From the NCBI RefSeq assembly GCF_040054535.1, contig NC_090796.1, forward strand, positions 5,817,001 through 5,881,000: a DNA stretch of 64,000 nt, written 5' to 3'. Each line of letters starts with the position of its first letter. Within the stretch, counting starts at the first letter, position 1. The notes beneath the pieces are model-generated. The model had not been told where the DNA came from and made no database searches. It saw only the letters and a list, made by a program, of their open reading frames with translations. The translations under genes and the position numbers were made by a program. Shown one piece after another: positions 1-22,200 of this stretch. The DNA comes from Antennarius striatus. Taxonomy: Eukaryota > Chordata > Actinopteri > Lophiiformes > Antennariidae.

Positions 1-68
1 AACTGATGTCCTTAAAAAGTGTTTTGGGGTTTTTTTTGTTTGTCTTAAAAATTTCCTTTCCTCCTTAG

Positions 69-3000
69 GTCCACGAGTGATGGACTACAAATATCAGCCA
101 GAGGCAGCACATCGCTGCAAGAGGGATGTGCTGCTGTGCCGCCTCAAGAACACAGATGATCCCACTTGGAAGAGGATCCGGCCACGGCCTGCTCGTAACA
201 ACTTCCTTGGGGCATTTGTACTCTGTAAAGGTATGCAATCATATGTCCCTTTATTTATTTATTTTGAGGAGGAAGGGAAGTAATGTTTTGAGAATTGTTG
301 AAATATTGTACATATGTTCTACATTTTCTCTGCCCGAATCATGCAGAGGTGCAGGAGCGTCAGGAGTGCCAGTATGGGGAGAACTGCACATTTGCTTACT
401 GTCAGGAGGAGATTGACGTGTGGACACAGGAGAGAAAGGGTTCGCTGAGCCGGGAGCTCCTGTTTGATCCGCTGGGCAGCACCGAGCGCCGAGCGCTCAG
501 CGTCACCAGGCTGCTGCAGCTCCACATGGGCATGTTCATGTTCCTCTGTGAGGTGAGACTGAAGTCTGTCTTTTCCTTTGTTCTTGTTCATCTTTCAACA
601 TTTTAGGATAAATTATGTTTCTTTCCTCTTTTGACAGGAATGTTTCGACAGTAAGCCTCGAATTATCAGCAAACGCTGCAAAGAAAACTTAGCGGTCTGC
701 TCAAACCTCACAGCTCGACACCCGTTTGATGACAACAAGTGAGTGGAATGGAGCTTGAATGTCTCCGTGAAAAAACTGAGATAAATACTTTTAAATGTGA
801 TTTCATTTTCTTCTGTTGTCAAATGATTGTACCCCCTTGTCCATTGCAGGTGCCTGGTGCATGTGGTCAGGTCAGCCAACGTCCGTTATAGTAAGGTGCG
901 TCCACTGCACCCTCTCTGCCAGTTTGACGTGTGTCGCCATGAGGTTCGCTACGGCTGCCAGCGGGAGGACAGCTGCTCCTTCGCCCATTCCGTCATAGAG
1001 CTCAAATGCTGGGTCCTGCAACAGGACACCGGTGAGTACAAAACACATGTCACTGATCTTTTCAAGGTAAGAATCACTGATAGATTTTTATTTAAGATGC
1101 TCTCCAATATCTCCTTCAGGTATCACCCATGAAGAGATGGTGCAGGAGTCCAAAAGACACTGGCAGCGGCTGGAGCAGAATGCACAGAAGCAGCAGAAGG
1201 TGAGATGGGGAACAGCACTGGGATAGTTTGACGATGATGTATGGAGCTCCCTCCCTACTTCAGGTTGAGGACGGCCACATAGTGTTTCATCTGATGCACT
1301 GTAAATCAGTTCTCTTCATTCAACAAGAAACTTTACCTGGAGAGTATGAAGTGCACAGAAATGTATGGTTTTTCCTCTCAAGGTTGTGAACTATCAAAGA
1401 TCTGCTAGTGCGGCACAGAGGTTGTTATACCTGACTTTGACATGAATCATGTGTGAATGGATCACAAGTCAACATTCTTTAAAAAAAACGACCGCATGCG
1501 TCTGTTCGGACAGTTCTCATTCCTCCCCTCCTGTCTTTCAGCCTGCCCACATCCCACACCCGAGCAGCAGCATGGCTGCAGGAGGAATGGGGGGGATGGT
1601 TGGCGGAGGAGTAGGGGGAGATGGGATTGGTGGAGGTGGCATGAGCCCAGTGGGTGGAATGGGTGTGGGAGGCTTTGGGGTGGCAGCAGGAAGAGGACGT
1701 CCCCTCAACCTGAAAATGAAGTTTGTGTGTGGCCAGTGTTGGAGAGAAGGGCAGGTCAATGAGCCCGACAAGAACCTCAAGTATTGCACAGCCAAAGCAC
1801 GACACAGGTGAGGCCTTTCTCTCAGCCGTGTTCCTGCTTCCTAACTGCTCTTTACTGGTCTTCATGCTTCTTACTTTTGTCTGAATCCATCTCACTGTGT
1901 CCCCTCAGCTGGACGAAGGAGCGTCGAGTCCTCTTGGTGAAATCATTTGAGAAGAAGAAGTGGGTTGTTGTTCGACCTCTGCCCTTCTCCCGCACCTATC
2001 CACAGCAATACGATGTGAGTTACTCCTTCCTCCTGAAATCCACCTTTCCACTCACCTGCTTTTGTCAAAATGCAAGGAATTTACCATTAAGGATAGGTTT
2101 TGTTTTGTGTGGGTAATTATTCTCTTGCTGCCGGTGTCTTTTAGACATGTTGATGCTGAACACTGTGAGATATTACATCATTTTATTTAGAGCAACTTTA
2201 AAAATGAATGTATTTACCCTAAATCACACCAGTAGGATTTGCAACATTAATTTCCCAAAGCAGTTAATCCGGACTTAACACTAAAACAATGTGATAGTTT
2301 ACACAGACACCATGTGTCTGGTGATGCTGTTTAAACAAAGAGAATGAGCAGGATTGTTGTCTTTGTCGATTTATTCTGTCTGTTGTAATAGGTGTCAGAG
2401 TATCTGTGGGAATTCCCACTGAACATTGACATTAAAAGAAAGTCAATGTATGAACGCGTTTATAAATGTGGGAACATTTAACATTGTAAAAACAAATTTT
2501 TCATTAAACAATTTCCTTTCGGCCTGTGTCTCATCCAGATGTGTGTGCATGTGATGAAGCAGAAGAAGTGCCACTATATTGGGAATTGTTCGTTTGCACA
2601 CAGTTTGGAGGAGCGAGACGTCTGGACGTACATGAAGAACAACAGCTGTAAGCTCCTGGTTCTATTACTGTGTTTACACACTGGTGCATTGAGAGCTTTG
2701 AAACATGCCATGACAGACAAAAGAGATTACCTGTACTTCACACATCGATCTGCAGATTTATAACACATGAAATATTTTCCACTTCAAATTTAATCTGGCA
2801 TTTTTTCAAATTAATTAAAATTGTGATTGAGAAATTCTAGTTGCAGCTTTATTTTAAATGTTGAAGAAAAAAATGTGTTTTATTTTGGCAAGTTTGCTCT
2901 GTGTCACTTTGCCCATCACACATCAGTTGATTTTTAAATTCCTTACGTAAACACAATTCAAGGTTCCAGAGGTCATCTTCTCTTTGTCTTGTCCTCCTGA

Positions 3001-3478
3001 CCTTTGCAGTGAGAGACATGCAACAAATGTACGAACTGTGGCTGCAGCTCACCAATCAGAGCAGACGCACAGATAGCTCTGCTGTGACCCCGCCGCCTGA
3101 GGACAAGCAGGTCACCATATCAGCAGATTACACAGAGAGCATGGTGAGTGCTAACGCTAGCATCAGCAGTTAAACCTGGTACCTCCCCATCACTGGCCTG
3201 GATAAGGAGAATTGGCAATTTATTGTGTCAATAAAAGATGTCTATTTAAGTAACATACAGTGCTTGTCATATTTGTATTTGATACTTAAATGAAAATAAT
3301 TTCTTAGCAGTTTATTAAAATTTGAATTATCTTTGAATGTTTATGAAATGTTTTGCTGTGAGTTTATAGTAACTGACACACATCTCTGTTTGCTCAAATC
3401 AAAATGATTATTGGTGATTATTGTGTTTGTGTATGGCTTCAGGGAGGCCAGCGGTTGTCAGACGGAGACGATCTGTGA
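69..3478 (+). CDS. zc3h7b: Zinc finger CCCH domain protein 7B, 3' part (5' end outside window)
   Basis: This is the C-terminal 459 codons of a ZC3H7-family RNA-binding protein (cytoplasmic/nuclear, linked to RNA and miRNA precursor binding). Ten exons were read from splice signals: 69-230, 347-552, 638-738, 850-1031, 1120-1199, 1542-1807, 1909-2014, 2539-2647, 3010-3143 and 3443-3478 (TGA 3476-3478). All joints keep frame. Cys/His clusters of CCCH type lie in exon 2 (CQYGENCTFAYC), exon 4 (CRHEVRYGCQREDSCSFAH) and exons 7-8 (CHYIGNCSFAH). Exon 6 carries CGQCWREGQ and a Gly/Met-rich run. The text matches ZC3H7B better than ZC3H7A (for example WREGQV and KERRVLLV). Oddity: the reading frame stops 12 codons into the last exon. 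From memory of vertebrate ZC3H7B, a C2H2-type finger and a last CCCH finger should follow, and I find neither downstream. The identification is firm; the last exon is less so. Confidence 0.9.
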
Positions 3479-3652
3479 GCGTCTCTGAGCAAACAAACAG
3501 CTGATCGCCACTGATCTGCATAGGGAGACGGAGACAGGCCTGCTACACCAGCTACAACCCAACAGACTCATCTAACCAGTCTGATGTCCTCTAGCATCTA
3601 GCCAGCAGTGTGAGAGCAGACTGACACACAGCAAGATGGATTACCCCACATA

Positions 3653-3699
<47 letters not shown>

Positions 3700-3990
3700 T
3701 GTCACACCAGATAACACAAATCACAGGCACCAATTAAAAGAAAGCTTTGTAGGTTAAAATACAGGACGACTGATCACACCACAACTATTACACAGACAAC
3801 TAGTTTTAATCTGACTAAAAAAGCCCATTATTATTATTGAACGGAGTGTCTTTCCACTTTATTTTTTTTTTTTTTCCTATTTGTTTTCCTTCCCTTCTCT
3901 CCTGGCAGCACTGAAGCAGGTGTAGGTTGAGCGCGCTGGTCGCAGCTCTTAAAATTTTGCTTGGTGACAATAAATTGCAGTGCAGCACTC
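3479..3990 (+). terminator. zc3h7b: zc3h7b 3' UTR with poly(A) signal
   Basis: No coding sequence continues after the stop at 3478. A canonical AATAAA lies at 3969-3974, about 490 nt downstream, and is the likely end of the transcript. A (CA)n tract lies inside the UTR. Confidence 0.6.
3654..3697. repeat. (CA)n microsatellite
   Basis: A 44-bp uninterrupted CA dinucleotide run in the putative zc3h7b 3' UTR. Confidence 0.97.
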
Positions 3991-3994
3991 ACCT

Positions 3995-6900
3995 ATTTTG
4001 AAATGAAATTTGGAGTGCTAAATGCCAGGAGAAAGATAGAAGTGAAAATTATCGGAAGAGGTGGACACTCTTCCTTGAGCTGTGCAACAACCAAATTCCT
4101 CCCTCCTACATTAATGGGAAGAAAGTGAGGGTCAAAATCTTTCTCTAGGGATAATTTCTTTTTCTTCCAAGGGCAGTTGTACTTCCTTGTCATATTGTCT
4201 GCCATATTGGTAGAATGCTATGAATGTAACGCCTGTATGGGCCTTTAGAACTAGGAGATTAGTCATTTAAATCACTGCTGTGGTTGTGGAATGTATGCAA
4301 GTACGTATATTGAAATGCCCCAAAACAAGCTAATGTAACGGGACAACTTCCTCCCCTCTTTTACAGAAACACAAAAGCCTTTTAATTGTTGGGCCGTGTA
4401 ATCATACCTACAAATCTTGCATAAGATGAACACACACACACATACACCTGCTCACGTATAAACACTGTACTTGCTATTTGATGAAATCTAGGAGAGTCAA
4501 GTCACGTGGAAAATGTCAGCTCCTCTCAGGTTCACACAAATGGGACAAAAGATCTAAAGAAGTCACATGATGCTCGAGTACCTGCGGCGCGCAGCAGTTG
4601 TTGCCAAAGCGACACACACTCTACAAGTACTCAAAGCTCAGGAAGCAGCTGACTGAGATGGATGCAGATAAACATTTGCTACACACAGGTTTCCAGCTGG
4701 AGATGCTTTCTAGATCAGTTCAGACCATAGACGTCCATTAATAAATGATGACCTCAGTTCGACTGGCGAACGGTAAAATTAGTGACCTTGGGGAAGACTT
4801 AAGTTGCAAAGAAAACATAGAAGATTTGTAATAATTTAAGAAAAAGATGTCTGGATGATATTCATTTTAAGTCTGAAACAATGGAATTGACTGAATAGTG
4901 ACAAATGAAAATTATGAAGAGTGTATTTTTCTATAGTTTATGGTGAGAATATTTCAAAGTAAAGGCACAATGCCTCTTCAGTTGAATTGGGGTCATTAAT
5001 TCACTGGAAACTAGTTCCACCCCTACAGCCATTAAATGGAAGCCTGTGATCTTCTCATACTTTACAATCCAACTTGCTAGCTTTAGGCAGGGAAATGTTT
5101 CACACCCATCATTGTGCCTATGACAACACGTGAACACACAACACAAAACAAATGCGCACACACACACACACACAAATATATATGGAGGCAGGATTGCCAT
5201 CTTATTCTAGCCTTTAATATGAATGGAGATACAATGGAGTTATGTCTATATTCAGATACATATACACACAAACTATAAATATTTTGAAATAATGGTATAC
5301 TACTAATAATTGATAACTTAGCAGTTAAGCTTAATAAATATAATCTGAAATCTGTATTAATTACATAGAATTCTTCTTGTTATTGAGGTATTGCTATATG
5401 ACATGTATCGCTGAACTAGACTATAGTGAATTTTTTTTAAAAGATTCTTTTATTTTATAATTTTTCTTCTATGAGGGTTGTTCCAGATGGGGGGTTTTAC
5501 GAAGGGGTTGCATCACAGTTTGTTTTGAGTTTGAACAGAACCTGTCGCCCAGATTGAGAAAGAGAGAGGGTTTTTTGTGGGGCGGAGTTCACTCAAGTAG
5601 ACCCAGATCAATGTTAGCTCAGTAAGATCATTAAACACAACTACTAGACAATAGATAAAACACTCAACCAGAACCTTGATCAGTTGGAGATAAACATTGA
5701 AGTGTAAAGAAAGTGATGTTTTACCTTCAGAAATGATGATGAGCTGACGTTAATCTTAAAATCTGGTCTTGGGTCAGTTTTTCTGGTCGATCAGCAGCGA
5801 TTTAGAGGATAGCTGATGATGAGTCCTTGTCTGGAACAGCCTAGGTATTAGCATTTCTGAGGGAACCTACTACTCTAGTATTATAATGAATATGATGACG
5901 ATAATGATTGCTATCTATTGACTATTTCTATTTCTGCTCTATATGCTATTGATATATGTATGTTAAATGCAATGTATAATTTTCTTTATATATGTATCCA
6001 TCCATGTATGAATATAATAATTGACCGTAAATATGCATCTGTGTATGCAGCAGTGCACAGCTCTGGACGGCAGTGAGCAGAACACATCCAGCTTCTGACG
6101 TTTCATCTGAGGTTTTGATGTCAGGGTTAAGCTGTAGTTTGTTTAAAGTTCAGGACAACTTACAGCGTATGGCAGGCCTGTTATATATTTGTCTTGTTTT
6201 GGGGCCTGAACATTGTTTGGACATTGACAAAAAAAAAAAGGTTAAAGATAATGGATGAGGACACGTTGACAGTAAATGCATTGTTGACTGGCTCCCCTTT
6301 GTTGATCCTACAACAGAACTTGATGCTCACTGCCTGCTCTGTGCAGTTTGTGGTTAAATTGAATCACAAATGCATACATAGTAGCCTATATACTCCCGTA
6401 TAACGCCTTATTCAATATACTTCACCTATAAGATAATACATACCCCTATTGTATAATCCTCCCTACTATAAACAGTATATGATACCTGATACCTATTATA
6501 ATACTTAGACACTCTTACAAGGTAATTTAGATAAGAGATGGTGAAGCTGTTTTTGTCTTTGGCTGTGGAAGAGTGTTGTGGTCAGTGATGTTCCCATCTT
6601 GGAGAGTGCTACACATGCAAATGCTCTTCATCACACAGTCATAGTAAGTTCAGAATATTTTGTTCAGTGTAAGACATCTCCAACCTATGCCCAATCTCTC
6701 ATTGGCCGTAATACAGCTAATATTCTCATTATGAGTATACAGACACCGTATGGAGCCGTTTCCTATACATTTCTTGACTTAGTTATTTTTGCGTCCTGAG
6801 ATCAGTGGCTTTTGGGCATCAGTTGTGTTTTATGCCCCCTGCCTCAAATTAAATGACGATGGTTTTCTTTCCCCTCAAGGATGTTGGTGTCATTTGATTC

Positions 6901-7850
6901 CCAGCGCAGAACCCACACAGCCACACAAAAAAATCTTAATTTATTGGTTATCAATCAAATAGAAAATATTAGTTATTTGAATTATTTGCAACAACTCAGA
7001 TTAAAGAAACCAGGGTAATAATAAGTGGGGGGAAAAAGGCCTTTTTGTACTGTATTTTTACATTTCGTTGTTTTATGCTTTGTTTTATCTCCTTGACTTT
7101 TCTCCTCCCTGGTTGGAAGTTCATGATCACACAAGTGGACCAAATCTCTTGAAAGCATTTAATAAATGGACTGTTTTAGAAAAACTTGTGTCACATGTTT
7201 ATTGAAATGCATATTTGTTTTCTAGGAAACCTGATGATGCATTTCTATTTTTTTGATTACAGATGTTTTCTATTGTAATGCTATAAGCATGATCTGATAT
7301 TTATGCCTTTGACATAAGTGCACCCTTTATGGATCACGTTTGACACAATGCTGGCTAATTTACTCTTCTATTTATAAATTATAACAAGGAATAAATCAGT
7401 AATGATAGCATAAGCATAAAGGAATATCACATGTCCATAAATTGTCTTAAGGCTGATAGTGAATGAATAATCTGACAATTCTTGCAACATCGTTTGTAGG
7501 TCAAGTTATAAAACCATTACTCCATTTCCCTCTTCGTGCACTGAACGTGTTTGTGCTAGTTTCCACAAACCTATTATATAACCTTAAAAATTTATCAACG
7601 TGCAATTTGAAATACCTAGGTACAACAAGTTAAATATATTTATTTCAAATGCATGTTGTTTTTAATTGATTAAACTAACTTTTTATACCCTTACAGCAAA
7701 ACAGTCTGATTTGCATTGTTATTATTTACTTCATTTTACACGGAGCTCCAGGTGAATTATTAAGTTTTCATTATATCTGTTGTTTGTTACCTACTGTATT
7801 ACATAACCGTGTTTTTCTTTTCTTTTTTCTTTTTACTTTAGGTAATACAG
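3995..7850. other. Intergenic region between zc3h7b and tef, no gene seen
   Basis: AT-rich sequence with stops in all frames and no ORF resembling a known family. Short CA runs occur near 4433 and 5155. I saw nothing that supports a gene, RNA or intact mobile element here. Confidence 0.6.
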
Positions 7851-7854
7851 ACGA

Positions 7855-8169
7855 ACCTCGTGATTGGGCGTGAGCTCTGTGATGGACACAGCCACCGACC
7901 AATCAACAGTTTGTCTAATAATTACGGAGAAATCTTCTTTTCTGATTGGCTGTCGTGGAGCCGGAGAGGCGGGCTTTGTTAAGTAATTCGTTCTAAATTC
8001 ACACCGCTTGTGTGACCCATGTAAATGTTGGGATTGAGGATTACCTGAAGTTAGATATTCTTTATCCTTCCACGCGTGGTTCGTGTGTCGTCTTTCATTT
8101 TATTCACGTAGATTCACGACTTATTTTGAACTGCTTAATTCAACTCAAGTAATAATTTAAAAAATAAAC
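7855..8169 (+). promoter_or_regulatory. tef: Promoter and 5' UTR of tef first exon 1a
   Basis: The 310 bp before the exon 1a ATG contain three CCAAT boxes within 90 bp: ATTGG at 7863-7867, CCAAT at 7899-7903 and ATTGG at 7945-7949. A GC-rich GAGGCGGGC motif follows near 7966. There is no obvious TATA box. This is typical of an NF-Y-driven TATA-less vertebrate promoter. The transcription start cannot be placed from sequence alone. Confidence 0.5.
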
Positions 8170-18790
<10,621 letters not shown>

Positions 18791-20965
18791 GGGACCGTGA
18801 AACGCACAAAACTGTAAATGGACATCCGTACAGCAGACCGCTCAGATCAGTTTTTTTTCACTCTGCCGGTTAGCGACGTAGTTTTTCCTACGGTACCAGA
18901 TCCACTGTACCACTGATACCTCGTTTTTTGACTGTTGTTTTGGACAAATACAGCCGTTTGGGTTCAGTCAGTTTGCAGTCAGTTGAATAAATGGTCTCGT
19001 CTCCTGAACAGAGCTGAGCCAGATATCAGGGCTCTATGCCCCCCTCCTCTGTATGAAAGCTACACCATCTACAGTCGTGTCAGCGAATGTCCAAAAGAGT
19101 TTAACAGTGAATCCTGGTACATTTCCCCAAAAGTCATTCGTTGTTACTGCAACCTCAGATTACCCACAATGCTGTACTCCATTTGGATCAAATCCACGTT
19201 ATCTTGTTGCTTAACATTGACCTTTCTCCCCTTTTCTCCCTCCATCCTTCTTCTCTTTCAAGTGAGGTGCCAGAAGACCAATAGACAGCAGTTTATTTAC
19301 TCTTCTTCTTTTTTGATGGATAAATAGAACCACTTGGAGACGTAATGTGACACGAGTCCATCAGGCAAAGAAGAGTCCTTGCAGGGCCTGACTTTCGTTG
19401 CCCTGGACACACACAGGCAATTTAGAGGGTGTGTGTGTGTGTGTGTGTGTATGAATGAATGACATGAGTGTGAGAGGATATTCAAGTGCTTCTTCATCGC
19501 ACCGCTTTTATTAGGTGTACGATTGTGTCTTGAATACTTTTGGCCATTAGAGATTGTTTATGGTGTTTATTTTGGAGAAAGTGTGGGTGTTAAACAATAG
19601 TTTAGATCTATTATTTAGAGACTTCAGACATAAACTGATTTACAGGCTGTCAACATATTACTGAGTTCTTGAAAACTAATTTCAAATGCATGTTGCGTGG
19701 AAGATTGTCTGTGGGCTCTCCTTTTGCCTGCTAAAAATTATGACTGTGGTATTTCCAATAATTTAATCTTCAGGGAACTACGGTGGTGTGGCTCATAAAA
19801 AGCCATGTTCACTTCTCTCCATGTACCAATTAACCTTACCAGCAGCCCACAGCTGTGGAAAAACTTTCATGTTTTAGCGTCTCATTCCGTTTTTGACACA
19901 CAGTGGGATTTCTCTTGGTTCCTCTGCAGGTGGATTCTTGTATTTCTGTCTATAACACATCAGAAATGTGTGTTGAATCCACTGATGTCTGTGCTGTAAA
20001 AAGATGTAGTCTAACAGTCAAAGTCGGATATGGTGGAAGTACAGTTTTTGAAATGTCTAAATGTTAGAGATTGAGTCTCTTAGTGACTTTTGCCTCCATC
20101 ATAACTGAATGCGTTTCAGGCTATGGGATGCTAACAGGATGTGTAGCATGTTGTCTGCTGATCTGTCAAACTCCTACTTTTTATTATTTACAATTTATTG
20201 TTAGGAATAAACATGTAGAAGTAACTGTTAAGTGGTTGTTCAGGATGTTTTGGTGTCGTACTTCATTCCCCACACCTCAGTAGGTGTAGATCTTCGCATC
20301 TTTGTCTGACATGAAAGCCCAGAACTCGTAAAGCCATTTCAATGCAATGCAGTCTGTCTGTTCTTAAGAAGCATTAAAAGGTGTGCCAGGATTATTTTAC
20401 TCTGATTCTGAACTTCTTCTTTTGCTTCTGTGCTTCCATCCATAGATGTAATGACTTAAATATAGAAACGATAGATTCAATATTATGGTGTTTTTTTATG
20501 GAAAGGTTTTGGTTTTTTTTTGAAAAATGTTCAAAAGGAATATTTTGAAAATGGATGTTACGTTTAGCACAAACGACAATAAATGTAGCTCTCAGGTGTC
20601 ACATTGTGTTTTTTCATAACACACAAGTTGAATCTTGTGCTGTAAAACCTACAGTCATACGGGCCTTATTATGGGAAAGCTGTTTTCTCAAGATGATAAA
20701 TTTGAATTAGAATCTACATCATTTAATGTCTAATGTCATATATACATATATAAATTTTGATTATTCTCACATCTTCCTCATGTTAATAATTTTTAATGCA
20801 TTCTCTGGTATTGAGAGATCACCTGTTTAACCATGAACATGTCAATCTGAGGTTTTAACACTCCTGGTTCCATTTTTGAGTTTATTTTAAGGATTATGTT
20901 GGCGTTTTGAGTGTGACTACACTATTTGTATTGTACAGACAGAATAAATAAAGCCTTGTTAAGGA
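18791..20965 (+). terminator. tef: tef 3' UTR with candidate poly(A) signals
   Basis: No ORF of interest follows the stop. AATAAA occurs at 20578-20583 and 20943-20948 (AATAAATAAA), and a weaker early one near 18985. A long 3' UTR of about 2.1 kb ending near 20965 is the simplest reading. A short (GT)n lies at about 19431-19451. Confidence 0.5.
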
Positions 20966-22135
20966 AGTCTGTAATGTTCCTGAACTGGTTTTTTTTAATA
21001 ATAAAACAGTGAGGCGTTCACTTGGATGATCTAAACCCTACCAGAAGGATCATCAGCAGGGATAGACTGCACAACACTTCATGATAATCTTCAATTTACT
21101 CCTCCCTCCTATATTAAATTCATATTTTATCAGTTTTTTCAATAGAAAGTGAGTTTATAGGGCTCCAAAATAAAATATAGGGGTTGACAGCTTATTGAAA
21201 CAATATCCCACCATGATAAAAGGAGCTTTTGTTAAATGAAAGGTATTATTTGAAGTGGGGGGACTATTTCACCAGCCAGTGCTCGACTGATGCAAGAACA
21301 GTGGAAACTTGCATTTAAAGTTGAAAAGTTTAAATCTGGTCACTTGAAGGGTGAAGACGCTCTGGAGACTCACGGTGACTCTGCAGTCTGGTCTTTATCA
21401 AATTGATGTTTTCCTTCCTGCCCAGTCTGCCTGAGAACATTTCCCCCCTCTGTTTAACAATGCATTTATCACAAGCTACGAGCCAACTGGAGGTCAAATT
21501 TTTGAACACCAGTAGAGTTTGGAATAGATATCAAGCAATTACATTAAAAGTATTACTTTTTTTTAAAAAAAGCATCTCTGAGCTGGCGGTTGTTTGTGGG
21601 ATGAAATCTTGTTTGTAAAGACAGAGGCTTATTTAAAATTAAGACCTCAATTTTAGTGTCGGCATCAGCTGTTAACCCGACGCACAACACGTCCGATTAA
21701 AACAGGCTCATATTTTATTCACAATGTTTCTTGAACAAGTATGACCAGGCATTTAACCCTTGAATTATTTTCTAACTGGACAATCAGTAAACTTTAAGGT
21801 TTGCTCTTTGTCGTTCTGGTTCTGCCTTTCGGCTTGTTAGATACATGTAAGTATTGAGTAACAGAATTACTTTATGCAAGACAATGCAAAGTCAAACTAT
21901 TTAGTTTTGTCACATGGATGTTTTAAATCTCTTCTGAAGAAACCGAAGCTTGGATCCAACTCCAGTAAACTGAAAATAGGTTGCAGAGACAGCAATGTAC
22001 AATATTCAGATGTTTTTGAATGATGAAACTACCTTGTAATATTGTAATTAAACTTTTTTCAGTTTTGAGGTAAACTCAAAATGATCAGGTTTATCTGATG
22101 TTCAGAATAGACACAAAGACATAACTATAAAAGAG
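20966..22135. other. Convergent intergenic space between tef and phf5a
   Basis: AT-rich with no supported gene. It contains repeat copy B (21355-21460). The two genes point toward each other here. Confidence 0.5.
21355..21460 (+). repeat. Diverged repeat copy B, downstream of tef
   Basis: Partner of 18300-18400 in the same orientation, about 3.05 kb away. Either two members of an unnamed dispersed family or an old local duplication. Confidence 0.55.
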
Positions 22136-22138
22136 ACC

Positions 22139-22144
22139 TTTATT
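22139..22144 (-). terminator. phf5a: phf5a poly(A) signal
   Basis: AATAAA on the minus strand, 57 bp past the phf5a stop codon. Confidence 0.7.
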
Positions 22145-22200
22145 GACAAGTCCAAACATGTTTTAAAAAGAACAAAACCAAGGAGTTAACTGCAGCTTCT

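Noticed and set aside
1479-1895. 138-codon minus-strand ORF opposite zc3h7b exon 6
   Set aside because: Antisense of the Gly-rich exon, giving Pro/Ser/His low complexity; splice sites and homology support the plus strand.
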